A stretch of 64,000 nucleotides of DNA, from contig NZ_HE578946.1 of NCBI RefSeq assembly GCF_000321045.1, positions 1-64,000 of the forward strand, written 5' to 3'. Within the stretch, counting starts at the first letter, position 1, and every line of letters begins with the position of its first letter. Shown here piece by piece: positions 24,707 through 37,401 of this stretch. The position numbers and the translations under genes were made by a program. The notes under the pieces are model-generated. The model worked only from the letters and a program-made list of their open reading frames with translations. It searched no databases and was not told the DNA's origin. The DNA comes from Phytobacter massiliensis JC163 (lineage in GTDB: Bacteria > Pseudomonadota > Gammaproteobacteria > Enterobacterales > Enterobacteriaceae).

Positions 24707-25065
24707 GAGTTAAGAAATGACCATACTGTGACTGCAAGGCGGCGTATATTACGCATTTTTTGCACGAGATGAAAGGCCAAACTTTGAGCAATCCACTGTC
24801 GTAGATCAATGAATCCCGGTCTGTGCGATTACGTCAAAATATTATTTTATTAAAATCATGGTGTTAAGCAATTACGATTGATTTGTGAGCAAATATAAAT
24901 TCGTAAAACTTCTTGTTTTTTCTTAAAGAGAGGGCGGTCCGGACGGCATAATTTGCTGTTTTAATCGCCAAAAACCATGGTGAAAATGAGATCTCACTCC
25001 CATTTTCACCTTTCGGAGCATTATGCTGATGAATATGACGTAGCCGTCACAGTATGCCGTTACGC
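24707..25065. other. 359-bp gap holding the fis promoter region and a prmA 3' hairpin
   Basis: Besides the promoter above, an AT-rich upstream segment (24830-24960) is where Fis and CRP sites lie in E. coli. GGTGAAAATG (24979-24988) and CATTTTCACC (25001-25010) form a hairpin followed on the minus strand by a T5 run, the probable prmA terminator. No gene is seen. Confidence 0.7.
24746..24774 (-). promoter_or_regulatory. dusB-fis (P fis) promoter
   Basis: On the minus strand: -35 TTTCAT (24769-24774), 17-base spacer, -10 TAATAT (24746-24751), then a GC-rich discriminator (ACGCCGCC) before the start point, ~40 bases upstream of dusB. This matches the E. coli fis promoter, which is stringently controlled and repressed by Fis. 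Confidence 0.85.
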
Positions 25066-25947
25066 TTACTTTTTAGTCCCGGTAATACGGCACCACTCCT
25101 CTTTTTCCACCACGGCATCAAGCGCAAAAGTCTCGTTATAGGCTTCGCATACGCTCTCCGCCTGGCTGGCGAGGATGCCAGAAAGGCCCAGCAGGCCCCC
25201 TGAAACAGGCAGTACGCTGATAAGCGGCGCAAGCTCGCGTAACGGGCCAGCCAGAATATTCGCGACCACCACGTCCGCCTGCATCGCTTCTGGCTGGTCT
25301 TTCGGCAGATAAAGCTCCAGGCGCTCAGAGACGCCGTTGCGCTCGGCGTTGTCACGGCTTGCCTGGATAGCCTGCGGGTCGATATCGATACCGATCGCCT
25401 TCGCCGCGCCCAGCTTAAGGGCCGCGATGGCGAGGATGCCGGAGCCGCAGCCAAAATCGATAACGGTTTTGCCTGCTAAATCCAACTCGTCCAGCCATTG
25501 CAGACACAGGGAGGTCGTTGGGTGCGTACCTGTCCCGAACGCAAGGCCAGGGTCGAGCATGACGTTGACCGCATTCGCATCCGGCACGTCGCGCCAGCTT
25601 GGGCAGATCCACAGGCGCTCGCCAAAGCGCATCGGATGAAAGTTATCCATCCATTCGCGCTCCCAGTCTTTATCTTCCAGCTGTTCGATTTTATGCGCGA
25701 AGCCTGCGCCAAGCAGAGGATGATGCGCCAGTATCGCCACCACCTCTTTCATGTCGGTTTCGGCATCGAACAGGCCGATAACATCGGTATCGCCCCACAG
25801 GCGCGTTTCGCCCGGTAGCGGCTCAAACACCGGCGTGTCGTGCGTATCCTGAAACGTGATGGATACGGCGCCCGCTTCCATTAGCGCATCGCTTAGCTCT
25901 TCGGCGTTAGCGCCGGAGGTATTTAACTTCAGTTGGATCCACGGCAT
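25066..25947 (-). CDS. prmA: Ribosomal protein L11 methyltransferase
   Basis: 293 aa, full length. Trimethylates L11 on its N terminus and two lysines. N-terminal recognition domain ([18 protein letters not shown]), linker with [25 protein letters not shown], AdoMet-binding motif [20 protein letters not shown] near residue 160 and NILAGPL. It follows panF by 14 bases on the minus strand. Confidence 0.96.
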   Translation of the reverse strand: MPWIQLKLNTSGANAEELSDALMEAGAVSITFQDTHDTPVFEPLPGETRLWGDTDVIGLFDAETDMKEVVAILAHHPLLGAGFAHKIEQLEDKDWEREWMDNFHPMRFGERLWICPSWRDVPDANAVNVMLDPGLAFGTGTHPTTSLCLQWLDELDLAGKTVIDFGCGSGILAIAALKLGAAKAIGIDIDPQAIQASRDNAERNGVSERLELYLPKDQPEAMQADVVVANILAGPLRELAPLISVLPVSGGLLGLSGILASQAESVCEAYNETFALDAVVEKEEWCRITGTKK

Positions 25948-25961
25948 AGGAAACTCTTTAT

Positions 25962-27413
25962 TTATTCACTCAATGTATCCGCCCCGGCAACGGAGCGGCC
26001 AAAACGGTTACCGATAAGAAACGCCAGCAGGCTAATCACCAGCGACGGCACAATCGGATGAAGGTTCAGATACTGAATTTTTAACGTCGCCAGCACGGCA
26101 TACAGCACGCCGCCGACGACCATGGCGCTCAACGCGCCAGCGGCGTTGGCGCGCTCCCAGTACAGCCCCAGCACCAGCGGCCATAAGAAAACGGCCTCAA
26201 GCCCGCCAAACGCTAACAGGTTCAGCCAGATAATCATTTCAGGCGGACGCCAGGCGGCCAGCAGCAGCAACAGGCCCAGCAGCAGCGTAATGGCCGACGA
26301 CATACGCTTGAGCCGCCGCTCGTTATTCATCTGCTCAGGGCGCAGATTCAGGTAGAGATCTTTAATGATCGTAGCGGAACTTTGCAGCAGTTGGGCGTTG
26401 ATCGTCGACATGATCGCCGCCATTGGCGCCGCCAGAAAGATCCCGGCGGCAAAGGGAGGCAGCACTTTGACCATCAGGGTAGGGATCACCAGATCCGGCA
26501 CGGTCAGGTCGGGGATCACCGCCCGCCCCAGCGCGCCGGCCAGGTGCATGCCAAACATCAGGATAGCGACGACGACAGTGCCAATGATCATTCCCCGGTG
26601 GACGGCTTTACTGTCTTTGTACGAGATACAGCGCACGGCGGTATGGGGCAGCCCAATGACGCCAAAGCACACCAGCACCCAGAAGGAGGTCATAAAGGCG
26701 GGAGATAGAATATCATCCGCGCCCTGAGGGGAAATCAGTTTCGGATCGATGGTCTGTAAGGTTTCAACGGCATGGCCTAACCCGCCGGCGGCGTGAACAA
26801 TCCCTACCAGCAAGACAATCGTGCCTATCAGCATGACCAGCCCCTGCAGGGTGTCATTAAGGACGCTGGCGCGAAAACCGCCGAAAGCGGTATAAAGCGC
26901 GATGCTGACCCCGAAAATCAACAGGCCGGTCTCATATGGAATCCCTGCCGCCGTCTCCAGCAAACGCGCGCCGCCGATAAACTGCACCGTCATCGCGCCG
27001 ATAAACGCCACCAACAGGCTCAGGCTTGCCAGCCACACCAGCACGCGGCTCTGATAGCGGGCGAAGAGCATATCGTTAAGCGTCACGGCGTTATATCGCC
27101 GCGCAAGGATGGCGAACTTTTTCCCCAGAATCCCCAGCGAGAGCCAGATTGCAGGCAGTTGGATCATCGCCAGCAGCACCCATCCCAGGCCATATTTATA
27201 GGCCGCGCCCGGCCCGCCGATAAAGGAGCTGGCGCTGATATAGGTGGCGGTCAGGGTCATCGCCAGCACGACACCGCCCATAGAGCGGCTGCCAAGAAAA
27301 TACTCGTTGAGGAATGTGCCGGTGTGGCGCTTTTTCATGGCGTATAGCGACAGGCCGAATACCACAACCAGATAGGCGACCAGCGGCAGAATCACTTCAA
27401 GCTGCATCGTCAT
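25962..27413 (-). CDS. panF: Sodium/pantothenate symporter
   Basis: 483 aa with about 13 membrane helices; imports pantothenate with Na+. Solute:sodium symporter family features include [29 protein letters not shown] near the N terminus and [17 protein letters not shown]. It overlaps yhdT by 17 bases and is followed by prmA, as in E. coli. Confidence 0.95.
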   Translation of the reverse strand: MTMQLEVILPLVAYLVVVFGLSLYAMKKRHTGTFLNEYFLGSRSMGGVVLAMTLTATYISASSFIGGPGAAYKYGLGWVLLAMIQLPAIWLSLGILGKKFAILARRYNAVTLNDMLFARYQSRVLVWLASLSLLVAFIGAMTVQFIGGARLLETAAGIPYETGLLIFGVSIALYTAFGGFRASVLNDTLQGLVMLIGTIVLLVGIVHAAGGLGHAVETLQTIDPKLISPQGADDILSPAFMTSFWVLVCFGVIGLPHTAVRCISYKDSKAVHRGMIIGTVVVAILMFGMHLAGALGRAVIPDLTVPDLVIPTLMVKVLPPFAAGIFLAAPMAAIMSTINAQLLQSSATIIKDLYLNLRPEQMNNERRLKRMSSAITLLLGLLLLLAAWRPPEMIIWLNLLAFGGLEAVFLWPLVLGLYWERANAAGALSAMVVGGVLYAVLATLKIQYLNLHPIVPSLVISLLAFLIGNRFGRSVAGADTLSE

Positions 27414-27639
27414 CCTCCAGCGAAATATCGCGATAGATAAACTTCACCATCGCCCAGCAGAGCACAATAAAGACCAGCGGCAGCAGCAGGCAGGCCATCT
27501 CAAACCAGTGTGGAAGCCCGGTAAAACCCAGCGTCGAATCTGGTAAGTAAGCGGCCACTAACCATGCAGCCAGATAAAGAAGGGTCAGCCACAGCGCCCA
27601 GCGCGCCTCTTTATGGGCCTGAACAAAACGCTTGTCCAT
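27397..27639 (-). CDS. yhdT: YhdT family small membrane protein (DUF997)
   Basis: 80 aa with two membrane helices (ALWLTLLYLAAWLVAAYL and MACLLLPLVFIVLCWAMV). The first helix is preceded by the conserved start KRFVQAHKEARW. It is translated just ahead of and overlapping panF. Pairing with SSS-type symporters is conserved, so an accessory role in PanF is likely but not established. Confidence 0.93.
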   Translation of the reverse strand: MDKRFVQAHKEARWALWLTLLYLAAWLVAAYLPDSTLGFTGLPHWFEMACLLLPLVFIVLCWAMVKFIYRDISLEDDDAA

Positions 27640-27710
27640 TGTTTGTCCCTTGTGGATGAAGAAAGTGGGGATTGTACCTTACGCGCCTGGGGTCGCCCCA
27701 GAAATAAAAA

Positions 27711-27729
27711 AGGCCGGAAAATCCGGCCT
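27711..27729 (-). terminator. Terminator of accBC
   Basis: AGGCCGGA, loop AAA, TCCGGCCT, followed on the minus strand by TTTTTTA. It sits 18 bases past the accC stop and separates accBC from yhdT-panF. Confidence 0.8.
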
Positions 27730-27747
27730 CTTGCTGGGAATGCAGAA

Positions 27748-29097
27748 CTATTTTTCCTGCAGTCCAAGTTTTTTCTCCAGATAGTGGATATTGGTACCAC
27801 CATGCTGGAAGTTCTCGTCGTTCATGATGCGGGTTTGCAGATCGACGTTGGTTTTAATGCCATCGATGATCAGCTCCTGCAGCGCGTTACGCATGCGGGC
27901 GATAGCCACATCACGGTTTTCGCCATAGCAGATAAGCTTACCGATCATGGAGTCATAGTACGGCGGTACGGTGTAACCGGCGTAAATATGAGACTCCCAG
28001 CGCACGCCGAAACCGCCCGGCGCGTGGAAGCGGGTAATTTTACCCGGGCTCGGCAGGAAGGTATTCGGATCTTCGGCGTTAATACGGCACTCTACCGCAT
28101 GACCACGAACCTGCACCTCTTCCTGTTTGATGGACAGCGGCTGACCGGCAGCGATACGCAGCTGCTCTTTAATCAGGTCTACGCCGGTGATCATCTCGGT
28201 TACCGGGTGCTCTACCTGAATACGGGTGTTCATCTCAATGAAGTAGAACTCGCCGTTTTCGAACAGGAACTCGAACGTACCCGCCCCGCGATAGCCGATA
28301 TCCACGCACGCTTTCGCGCAGCGCTCGCCGATATAGCGACGCAGTTCCGGGGTGATGCCCGGCGCCGGCGCTTCTTCAACGACTTTCTGGTGGCGACGCT
28401 GCATGGAGCAGTCGCGCTCTGCCAGATAAATCGCGTTGCCCTGGCCGTCGGCCAGTACCTGGATCTCAATGTGACGCGGATTTTCCAGGTATTTTTCCAT
28501 ATACACCATGTCGTTGTTGAAAGCGGCTTTCGCTTCCGCACGGGTCATGGAGATGGACTGGGCCAGATCGGTGTCGCTGCGCACGACGCGCATACCGCGA
28601 CCGCCGCCGCCGCCGGAGGCTTTGATAATAACCGGGTAGCCGATACGTTTAGCATGGGCGCGGTTTTTATCCATATCGTCGCCCAGCGGGCCGTCAGAGC
28701 CCGGTACGGTCGGTACGCCCGCTTTTTTCATGGCGGTGATGGCAGACACTTTATCGCCCATCAGACGGATGGTATCGGCTTTCGGGCCAATAAAGATAAA
28801 GCCGGACTGCTCAACCTGCTCGGCAAAGTTGGCGTTCTCGGAGAGGAAGCCGTAGCCGGGGTGAATCGCTACCGCGCCGGTGATTTCAGCGGCGCTGATA
28901 ATCGCGGGGATATTCAGATAGCTTTTTACGGACGGGGCTGGCCCGATACAGACCGTCTCATCCGCCAACAGTACATGTTTTAAATCGCGATCCGCGGTGG
29001 AGTGCACGGCGACCGTCTTAATGCCCAGCTCTTTACAGGCACGAAGAATACGCAGTGCGATCTCGCCACGGTTAGCGATAACAATTTTATCCAGCAT
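27748..29097 (-). CDS. accC: Acetyl-CoA carboxylase biotin carboxylase subunit
   Basis: 449 aa with the ATG at 29097 ([16 protein letters not shown]), the exact E. coli length; the longer open frame overlaps accB and is not used. Carboxylates the biotin of AccB with ATP and bicarbonate, the first step of fatty-acid synthesis. ATP-grasp motifs [24 protein letters not shown] and [16 protein letters not shown] are intact. It starts 10 bases after accB and is co-transcribed with it. Confidence 0.97.
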   Translation of the reverse strand: MLDKIVIANRGEIALRILRACKELGIKTVAVHSTADRDLKHVLLADETVCIGPAPSVKSYLNIPAIISAAEITGAVAIHPGYGFLSENANFAEQVEQSGFIFIGPKADTIRLMGDKVSAITAMKKAGVPTVPGSDGPLGDDMDKNRAHAKRIGYPVIIKASGGGGGRGMRVVRSDTDLAQSISMTRAEAKAAFNNDMVYMEKYLENPRHIEIQVLADGQGNAIYLAERDCSMQRRHQKVVEEAPAPGITPELRRYIGERCAKACVDIGYRGAGTFEFLFENGEFYFIEMNTRIQVEHPVTEMITGVDLIKEQLRIAAGQPLSIKQEEVQVRGHAVECRINAEDPNTFLPSPGKITRFHAPGGFGVRWESHIYAGYTVPPYYDSMIGKLICYGENRDVAIARMRNALQELIIDGIKTNVDLQTRIMNDENFQHGGTNIHYLEKKLGLQEK

Positions 29098-29107
29098 GTG
29101 CGCCTCG

Positions 29108-29578
29108 TTATTCGATGACGACCAGCGGCTCGTCAAATTCAACCGGTTGGCCACTTTCAACCAGAATGGCTTTTACTACGCCCGCTTTGTCAGCTTCGAT
29201 CTGGTTCATCATTTTCATGGCTTCAACGATGCACAGGGTGTCGCCTACGTTGACTTTCTGGCCAACTTCGCAGAACGCTTTCGCGTCCGGGCTCGGCGTG
29301 CGGTAGAAGGTCCCGACCATCGGGGAACGTACGATGTGACCACTGATTTGCGCAGCCGCAGGTTCTGCCGCCGGGGCCGGAGCCGCCGGAGCGACCGCGC
29401 CTGCAAGCGCAGGCTGCTGCATAACCGGAGCCGCATAAGCTTGCTGCATCACCGGGAAGCCCGTGTTCGCCGGTGCGCGGCTGATGCGTACAGACTCTTC
29501 GCCTTCAGAAATTTCCAGTTCAGCGATGCCTGATTCTTCAACCAGTTCGATCAGTTTTTTAATCTTACGAATATCCAT
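29108..29578 (-). CDS. accB: Acetyl-CoA carboxylase biotin carboxyl carrier protein
   Basis: 156 aa, normal length. N-terminal segment [23 protein letters not shown], an alanine/proline linker (about residues 50-75) and a C-terminal biotinyl domain with the lysine in EAMKM. AccB carries CO2 between AccC and the AccAD transferase. In E. coli it also represses its own operon through its N terminus. Confidence 0.97.
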   Translation of the reverse strand: MDIRKIKKLIELVEESGIAELEISEGEESVRISRAPANTGFPVMQQAYAAPVMQQPALAGAVAPAAPAPAAEPAAAQISGHIVRSPMVGTFYRTPSPDAKAFCEVGQKVNVGDTLCIVEAMKMMNQIEADKAGVVKAILVESGQPVEFDEPLVVIE

Positions 29579-30080
29579 GAGTGGGTTCCGTACTCTTGTT
29601 TAGTTTGATTGTGACAGGCGTTTTACCGCCGTCTGTAAAGCGTGTGAATAGCTGCGACGCCGAAACAGGGGTGCTGGCGTCAGCAGCGATTTCATAGAGA
29701 CTGGGCGGAAACGAAAAGGTTCATGCGTACTAACACTGCATAAAAAGCGAACTGCAATGTGAACGGTGCGGGCCTTTTCAGCCGTCTGTTTCCGGCATGT
29801 TAAAATGGCTGCGTTCAAAAAGCAAAATCCGCAATCTGCGCGCCATTGTGCCGGTATCTCCTGCAATTTATCGGTAAAAAACAACATATACCTTGATTGC
29901 GTGGTTGTCACCTTTTCAGAGTCCTAAAAACCCCGTCGGCAAAACCAAAGTCGCACATTATAACGATTTCGTAGCATTTGGCAGCTAAATACTGGTCTTA
30001 TCAGGGAAGATTATCAACCGCTATTAGCGCTATAACAGTAATTGATAAGGGAACTGCGGAGAACAGCACATAACGAATCA
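29579..30080 (-). promoter_or_regulatory. 502-bp gap: accBC leader and promoter region
   Basis: The long, AT-rich region upstream of accB corresponds to the long accBC leader known in E. coli, where transcription starts about 300 bases upstream. One open frame inside (29600-29911, minus) has no ribosome binding site or known homologue and is not called. No aroQ or acuI gene is found here. Confidence 0.6.
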
Positions 30081-30680
30081 TTAACGCCACCACTGACGGA
30101 ACTTCTTGTATCGCAACGCTAATAAGGCAAATGCGATGGCGGCATAGACGAGCGGCTGGGGCGACAGGATCTTCACCGACCACAGGTAATGAACGGATGC
30201 GAGGATCGCCACAAGATAGACGAAGTTATGCAACTGTTGCCAGCGTCTGCCCAATTTTCGCTGCGCCCACTGAGTAGACGTGGCGGCAAGCGCGAGCAGG
30301 ATCAGCCAGCTGACGATGCCAAGCATCAGATAGGGGCGCGAGACGAGTTCGCTGCCCAGTAAAAGCAGGTTGTTAATCCCTAATTCCAGTAGCGCATAGC
30401 TGGTCAGATGGAGCGTCGCCCATGCAAAACACCATAGCCCTAACAGACGGCGGGTGCGGATCAGCAGCGGCTGACGACCATAGCGCGCGAGGGGAGTGAC
30501 CAGCAGGCTGGCTAACAGAAATTTGAGCGCCATTCTGCCGGTAAAATGCTGAATATCCTTGGCCGGATCGGCGCTGAAATAGCCCTGCGATGCCGCCCAG
30601 AATAACCAGACAAACGGCAGGAAGCCCGCCAGATGCAGCACTACTTTCAGCCAGCTAATCTGTTTTAGCGTTAAGCGCAC
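30081..30680 (-). CDS. msrQ: Heme-binding membrane subunit MsrQ
   Basis: 199 aa with about six membrane helices. Ferric-reductase-like haem protein that passes electrons from the respiratory chain to MsrP in the periplasm. Conserved features include [56 protein letters not shown] and [21 protein letters not shown], with the haem-ligand histidines. The start codon directly follows the msrP stop. Confidence 0.95.
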   Translation of the reverse strand: MRLTLKQISWLKVVLHLAGFLPFVWLFWAASQGYFSADPAKDIQHFTGRMALKFLLASLLVTPLARYGRQPLLIRTRRLLGLWCFAWATLHLTSYALLELGINNLLLLGSELVSRPYLMLGIVSWLILLALAATSTQWAQRKLGRRWQQLHNFVYLVAILASVHYLWSVKILSPQPLVYAAIAFALLALRYKKFRQWWR

Positions 30681-31676
30681 TCAAAAACTCTCCCGCAAAT
30701 CTAAACCGCGATACAGCGAAGCGACGTCCTCGGCGTAGCCGTTAAAGAGCAGCGTCGGCTGCCTTTTTACATCAAGAATACCGCCTGAACCAATAAAACG
30801 CTCGGTCGCCTGCGACCAGCGAGGGTGATCGACGTGCGGGTTAACGTTTGCATAAAAACCGTACTCGTCGGGCGCGGCGAGATTCCACGTGGTGGGCGGG
30901 CGCTTTTCGGTCAGTTTAATACTGACAATGGATTTAATGCCTTTAAAACCGTATTTCCACGGTACGGTCAGGCGGATCGGCGCGCCGTTTTGCGGCGGCA
31001 GCGCTTTACCGTAAACCCCAACAGATAGCAGGGTGAGCGGATGCATGGCTTCGTCGATGCGTAAGCCTTCTACATAGGGGTATTCCAGGCCGCCGCCGAT
31101 AAACCTGTCCTTTTGTCCGGGCATATCGTCAGGCGCGTAGAGCGTCTGAAAAGCCACATATTTGGCCTTGCTGGTGGGTTCGACCAGCGTCAGCAGCTTA
31201 TGCAGCGGGAAGCCAATCCAGGGGACAACCATTGACCAGGCCTCCACGCAGCGCATTCGGTAGATGCGCTCCTCAAGCGGAAACTTTTTCGTCAGATCGT
31301 CGTAATCGAGCGTCAGGGGTTTCGCCACTTCACCGTCGATTTTCAACGTCCAGGGCATCGTTTTCATGCTCCCGGCGTTGGCGGCCGGATCGGCTTTATC
31401 GAGTCCGAACTCATAGAAGTTGTTATAGCCGGTGACTTTATCTTCCGGCGTTAAGGCGAGGGTGCTTCGCCACTGTTCGGGCTTACTGAATTCCAGCGGT
31501 CTGCCTGAGGGGGCTTTAGGACGGTCGTTGCCTTTAAACCAGTCCAGCAGATCGGCCCGCGCGGCAGGGGCAAGCGTGAGCGCCGCGGCGCTGATTCCCA
31601 ACGTCTTTAGGATCTGCCGACGTTGCAGCAGGAAAACCGCTTCCGCGGTGACATCGGCTTCGGTCAGTTTTTTCAT
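30681..31676 (-). CDS. msrP: Periplasmic methionine-sulfoxide reductase catalytic subunit MsrP
   Basis: 331 aa molybdoenzyme. Tat signal with RRQILKTLG and [12 protein letters not shown], then the mature enzyme with the Mo-ligand cysteine in [14 protein letters not shown] and the segment [13 protein letters not shown]. Repairs oxidised methionines of envelope proteins with MsrQ. In E. coli K-12 the pair is elsewhere (yedYZ), but next to accB in several other enteric genera as I recall. Confidence 0.95.
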   Translation of the reverse strand: MKKLTEADVTAEAVFLLQRRQILKTLGISAAALTLAPAARADLLDWFKGNDRPKAPSGRPLEFSKPEQWRSTLALTPEDKVTGYNNFYEFGLDKADPAANAGSMKTMPWTLKIDGEVAKPLTLDYDDLTKKFPLEERIYRMRCVEAWSMVVPWIGFPLHKLLTLVEPTSKAKYVAFQTLYAPDDMPGQKDRFIGGGLEYPYVEGLRIDEAMHPLTLLSVGVYGKALPPQNGAPIRLTVPWKYGFKGIKSIVSIKLTEKRPPTTWNLAAPDEYGFYANVNPHVDHPRWSQATERFIGSGGILDVKRQPTLLFNGYAEDVASLYRGLDLRESF

Positions 31677-31958
31677 CTTTCATGTCATCCTCTACCCTAG
31701 CTCTTTAATCATGGTGGAAACGTTAACAAAACGCTAACAAGAGTGTGTTACTAATCATTGAAAAAAGCGCTGGAAAGCGGGTGCCCGCGAAGATTGGCAA
31801 AAAAAATCTGCGAACTATACTCGCATATTCAGGCGCAATACGGGTTGCCAGACGCGGCAGGACTGTTAGTATGCCGTCTCGTTTTGCAAGTTAGCGCTTA
31901 CTCTGCATTCGGCAGGTCATTGCGCCTTGTTCTTTTACACGACGGAGTTAACACAAGG
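31677..31958. promoter_or_regulatory. Divergent promoter region of msrPQ and csrD
   Basis: 282 bases between divergent genes. AT-rich segments (for example 31720-31830) could hold both promoters. No operator can be named; the ~65 codons open upstream of the csrD ATG lack family similarity. Confidence 0.5.
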
Positions 31959-33899
31959 ATGCGATTAACGACGAGATTTTCCGCTTTTTTAACGCTGCTA
32001 ACGGGCCTGGCGATATTCGTCACCCTGTTTGGCTGTTCGTTAAGCTTTTATAACGCGATCCAGCAAAAAGTCGCCAACCGCGTGCACTCGGTCGCGGCGG
32101 TGGTGGACACGCGTTTGATCACTATGCCGCCTGAGATTCTGTTAACCCGGCTGGATGAACTGATGGTGCCCGTCGATATTGTCAGCGTCGAGGTGCGTCA
32201 GGGGCAAAAGACCATTCTTGAACATACCCGCAACAGCACTTACCGCCCCGCGGGCAGCGCCTATCAATACCGTAAACTGCAGGTTGATTCAATCAAGAAC
32301 CCCGGTATGACCATCACCATGCTCTACCAGGATCCGATGGCCCACTATTTCAGTTCGCTGGCGAATACAGTGCCGCTGACCCTCGCGATCGGCTTTATGA
32401 TTGTTATCATTTTTCTGTCGGTGCGCTGGCTGCGGCGTCAGCTTTCGGGTCAGGAATTACTGGAGATGCGCGCTACCCGCATTCTTAACGGTGAGCGTGG
32501 CGCACGGGTGCGCGGTTCCATTCATGAATGGCCTTCACGCGCCAGCAGCGCGCTGGATGTACTGCTTTCTGAAATCCACTTTGCCAGCGAGCAGCGTAGC
32601 CATATCGACACGATGATCCGCTCTTATGTCGCCCAGGATACCAAAACCGGCCTCAATAACCGGCTCTTCTTCGACAACCAGCTGGCGACGCTGTTGGAAG
32701 ACCAGGAGAAAGTTGGCGCATACGGCGTCGTTATGATGATCCGCCTGCCTGATTTTGATCTGCTGCGTGACAGTTGGGGAAAACCGGCGGTGGAAGACCA
32801 CCTCTTTATGCTGGTTAACCTGCTGTCGACATTTATTATGCGCTACCCGGGGGCGCTGCTGGCGCGTTACTACCGCAGCGATTTTGCCGTTCTGCTCCCC
32901 CATCGCACGCTTAAAGAGGCGGAAAGTATCGCCGGGCAAATCTTAAAGGCGGTGGAAGGGCTGCCGCCCAGTAAGATGCTCGTCTGGGAAGATATGATTC
33001 ATATTGGCATCTGTGCCTGGCGTAGCGGCCAGTCGACCGAGCAGGTGATGGAGCATGCGGAAGCGGCGGCCCGTAATGCCGGATTGCAAGGGGGGAACAG
33101 CTGGTCCGTCTATGACGATTCCCTGCCGGAGCAGGGGCGCGGCAACGTGCGCTGGCGCACCCTCATCGAACAGATGCTAAGCCGCGGCGGCCCGCGGGTG
33201 TACCAGAAACCGGCGGTCAACCGTGAGGGTATGGTGCATCACCGTGAGCTGATGTGCCGCATCTACGACGGCGAGCAAGAGGTGATTGCGGCAGAATATA
33301 TGCCGATGGTGTTGCAGTTTGGTCTGTCGGAAGAGTACGACCGGCAGCAGGTTAGCCGCCTTATCTCTTTTTTACGTTTCTGGCCGGAAGAGACCCTTGC
33401 GCTGCAGGTGATGGTAGAGTCGTTGATTCGCCCACGTTTTCAGCGCTGGCTGCGCGATACCTTGATGCAGTGCGAAAAATCGCAGCGAAGTCGGATTATT
33501 ATTGAACTTGCCGAGGCAGATGTTTGTCAACACATCAGCCGGTTACAACCGGTGGTGCGGTTAATTAACGCGTTGGGCGCGCGAGTGGCTGTCACACAAG
33601 CGGGTCTCACACTGGTCAGCACCAGCTGGATTAAAGCGCTGGAGGTGGAGCTGTTGAAGCTTCATCCGGGGCTGGTCAGGAATATTGAAAAACGCACGGA
33701 AAACCAGCTGCTGGTTCAAAGCCTGGTGGAAGCCTGCAAAGGAACGCGCACGCGGGTTTTTGCCACCGGCGTCCGCTCGCGCGGCGAATGGCAGACGCTG
33801 GTTGAACGCGGTGTCTCCGGCGGTCAGGGCGATTTTTTTGCCTCGTCTCAGCCGCTTGATACCAGCGTGAAAAAATATTCGCAAAGATACTCGGTTTGA
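31959..33899 (+). CDS. csrD: RNase E specificity factor CsrD
   Basis: 646 aa with the ATG at 31959 (MRLTTRFSAF), the E. coli length; the open frame further upstream is not used. An N-terminal membrane segment, a periplasmic domain, a second membrane segment (about residues 135-155), then degenerate GGDEF (RYYRSDF instead of GGDEF) and EAL (RELM in place of EAL) domains. It targets CsrB/CsrC small RNAs for RNase E cleavage and does not handle cyclic di-GMP. AAGG lies at the start. Confidence 0.95.
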   Translation: MRLTTRFSAFLTLLTGLAIFVTLFGCSLSFYNAIQQKVANRVHSVAAVVDTRLITMPPEILLTRLDELMVPVDIVSVEVRQGQKTILEHTRNSTYRPAGSAYQYRKLQVDSIKNPGMTITMLYQDPMAHYFSSLANTVPLTLAIGFMIVIIFLSVRWLRRQLSGQELLEMRATRILNGERGARVRGSIHEWPSRASSALDVLLSEIHFASEQRSHIDTMIRSYVAQDTKTGLNNRLFFDNQLATLLEDQEKVGAYGVVMMIRLPDFDLLRDSWGKPAVEDHLFMLVNLLSTFIMRYPGALLARYYRSDFAVLLPHRTLKEAESIAGQILKAVEGLPPSKMLVWEDMIHIGICAWRSGQSTEQVMEHAEAAARNAGLQGGNSWSVYDDSLPEQGRGNVRWRTLIEQMLSRGGPRVYQKPAVNREGMVHHRELMCRIYDGEQEVIAAEYMPMVLQFGLSEEYDRQQVSRLISFLRFWPEETLALQVMVESLIRPRFQRWLRDTLMQCEKSQRSRIIIELAEADVCQHISRLQPVVRLINALGARVAVTQAGLTLVSTSWIKALEVELLKLHPGLVRNIEKRTENQLLVQSLVEACKGTRTRVFATGVRSRGEWQTLVERGVSGGQGDFFASSQPLDTSVKKYSQRYSV

Positions 33900-35249
<1,350 letters not shown>

Positions 35250-35313
35250 TCTGCGTCAGGTTCGGAGCGCGAATGTGCTCCGAATCTGCCTGGCCTGAGA
35301 ATACGCAAAGCCT

Positions 35314-36312
35314 ATGAAGCCAATTTTTAGCCGTGGCCCGTCGCTACAGATTCGCCTTTTCCTGGCGGTGCTGGTGGCGCTTGGAGTTATCATTGCCGAC
35401 AGCCGCCTCGGTACGTTCAGTCAAATCAGAACGTACATGGATACTGCCGTCAGCCCCTTCTACTTTATATCCAACGGTCCCCGCGAATTACTGGACAGCG
35501 TGTCGCAAACGCTCTCCTCGCGCGATCAACTTGAGCTTGAAAACCGGGCATTGCGTCAGGAGTTACTGCTGAAAAACAGCGAACTGCTGATGTTAGGTCA
35601 ATACAAACAGGAGAACGCGCGTCTGCGCGAGCTGCTGGGTTCGCCGCTGCGCCAGGACGAACAAAAAATGGTGACGCAGGTCATCTCCACGGTGAACGAC
35701 CCTTATAGCGACCAGGTGGTTATCGATAAAGGCAGCGTGAATGGCGTGTACGAAGGTCAGCCGGTCATCAGCGATAAAGGCGTGGTCGGCCAGGTGGTCG
35801 CCGTTGCGAAATTAACCAGCCGGGTGCTGTTGATTTGCGATGCCACGCACGCGCTGCCGATCCAGGTATTGCGTAACGATATTCGGGTGATTGCCGCCGG
35901 TAACGGCTGCACCGACGACCTGCAGCTGGAACACCTTCCCGCCAACACGGATATTCGCGTGGGCGACGTGCTGGTGACCTCCGGGCTGGGCGGGCGTTTC
36001 CCTGAGGGATATCCGGTTGGGGTGGTCTCCTCCGTGAAGCTGGATACCCAGCGCGCCTATACCGTTATTCAGGCGCGCCCAACCGCTGGCTTACAGCGTC
36101 TGCGTTATCTGCTGCTGCTGTGGGGAGCCGATCGGAATGGCTCCAATCCTATGACGCCGGAAGAGGTACACCGCGTGGCGAACGAGCGTTTAATGCAGAT
36201 GATGCCGCAAGTTTTGCCGTCGCCTGATGCCATGGGGCCGCCTGCGCCGATCCCTGCACCGGCAACCGGTATCGCCGCGCCGCCTGCTCAGGGCAGCCGG
36301 GGAGGCCAATAG
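35314..36312 (+). CDS. mreC: Rod-shape-determining protein MreC
   Basis: 332 aa: short cytoplasmic tail, one membrane helix ([18 protein letters not shown]), a periplasmic coiled coil near 65-110 ([37 protein letters not shown]) and a double beta-barrel. The C-terminal tail is proline/alanine rich. It links MreB to the cell-wall synthases. The stop overlaps the mreD start by one base. Confidence 0.97.
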   Translation: MKPIFSRGPSLQIRLFLAVLVALGVIIADSRLGTFSQIRTYMDTAVSPFYFISNGPRELLDSVSQTLSSRDQLELENRALRQELLLKNSELLMLGQYKQENARLRELLGSPLRQDEQKMVTQVISTVNDPYSDQVVIDKGSVNGVYEGQPVISDKGVVGQVVAVAKLTSRVLLICDATHALPIQVLRNDIRVIAAGNGCTDDLQLEHLPANTDIRVGDVLVTSGLGGRFPEGYPVGVVSSVKLDTQRAYTVIQARPTAGLQRLRYLLLLWGADRNGSNPMTPEEVHRVANERLMQMMPQVLPSPDAMGPPAPIPAPATGIAAPPAQGSRGGQ

Positions 36313-36800
36313 TGGCAAGTTACCGTAGCCAGGGGCGCTGGGTTATCTGGCTCTCGTTTCTTATTGCTCTGCTGCTTCAGGTTATGCCCTGGCCGGACGA
36401 CATCCTTGTCTACCGGCCAAATTGGGTTTTGCTCATTCTGCTGTACTGGATCCTGGCGTTGCCGCATCGCGTAAATGTCGGTACGGGTTTCGTGATGGGT
36501 GCCATACTGGATCTGATTAGCGGCTCCACGCTTGGCGTACGCGCGTTATCGTTGAGCATCATCGCCTATCTGGTGGCGCTTAAGTTTCAGCTGTTTCGCA
36601 ATCTGGCGCTCTGGCAACAGGCGCTGATGGTGATGGTGTTATCGCTGGCGACCGAAGTTATCGTCTTCTGGGCTGAATTCCTGGTGATTAACGTCTCGTT
36701 TAAACCTGAGATTTTCTGGAGCAGCTTTGTTAATGGCCTGCTCTGGCCGTGGCTCTTCCTGTTAATGCGTAAAATTCGTCAGCAGTTTGCCGTGCAATAA
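36312..36800 (+). CDS. mreD: Rod-shape-determining protein MreD
   Basis: 162-aa membrane protein with about five or six helices, GTG start at 36312 coupled to the mreC stop. Features [27 protein letters not shown] and [21 protein letters not shown] are typical. Part of the elongasome with MreBC. Confidence 0.96.
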   Translation: MASYRSQGRWVIWLSFLIALLLQVMPWPDDILVYRPNWVLLILLYWILALPHRVNVGTGFVMGAILDLISGSTLGVRALSLSIIAYLVALKFQLFRNLALWQQALMVMVLSLATEVIVFWAEFLVINVSFKPEIFWSSFVNGLLWPWLFLLMRKIRQQFAVQ

Positions 36801-36807
36801 GGTTTTT

Positions 36808-37401
36808 ATGACAGATATCTGGCTTGCCTCTGGTTCCCCGCGTCGTCAGGAACTGCTCACTCAGCTGGGCGTCAGCTTCGAACGAATTGTCCCCGGTATT
36901 GAGGAGCAGCGTGGTGTGGCGGAGAGCGCGCAACAATACGTAGTGCGGCTGGCGCGGGAAAAAGCGCAGGCGGGCGTGGCGATGGCGCCGCGCGATTTGC
37001 CGGTACTCGGCGCGGACACCATTGTCATATTTAATGGTGAAGTGCTTGAAAAACCGAAGGACTCCTCGCATGCTGCTAAAATGCTACGGCAGCTCTCCGG
37101 TCAAACCCATCAGGTGATGACGGCGGTGGCGCTGGCGGATCGCCAGCATCTGCTGGATTGCCTGGTGATGACGGAGGTGACCTTCCGTACGCTTTCCGAA
37201 AAAGATATTACCGGCTACGTGGCCAGCGGCGAGCCGCTGGACAAGGCTGGCGCATATGGAATACAGGGGCTCGGCGGCTGCTTCGTCAGAAAAATTAATG
37301 GCAGCTATCATGCGGTGGTCGGCTTGCCGCTGGTGGAGACCTGGGAATTGTTGAGCAATTTTAATGCGTTACGCGAGGGAAGAGAGAATCATGACGGCTG
37401 A
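36808..37401 (+). CDS. yhdE: Maf family nucleoside triphosphate pyrophosphatase (dTTP/UTP, YhdE)
   Basis: 197 aa with the ATG at 36808, exact E. coli length. House-cleaning enzyme that hydrolyses dTTP, UTP and modified nucleotides. Maf motifs [33 protein letters not shown] and [10 protein letters not shown] are present. It overlaps the rng start by 11 bases, as in E. coli. Confidence 0.96.
   Translation: MTDIWLASGSPRRQELLTQLGVSFERIVPGIEEQRGVAESAQQYVVRLAREKAQAGVAMAPRDLPVLGADTIVIFNGEVLEKPKDSSHAAKMLRQLSGQTHQVMTAVALADRQHLLDCLVMTEVTFRTLSEKDITGYVASGEPLDKAGAYGIQGLGGCFVRKINGSYHAVVGLPLVETWELLSNFNALREGRENHDG

Noticed and set aside
29600-29911. 103-codon minus-strand frame in the accB leader
   Set aside because: No ribosome binding site or family; lies in the long accBC leader.
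29579-30080. Possible aroQ gene upstream of accB, as in several other gammaproteobacteria
   Set aside because: No frame in this interval encodes a type II dehydroquinase; the region is the accBC leader.
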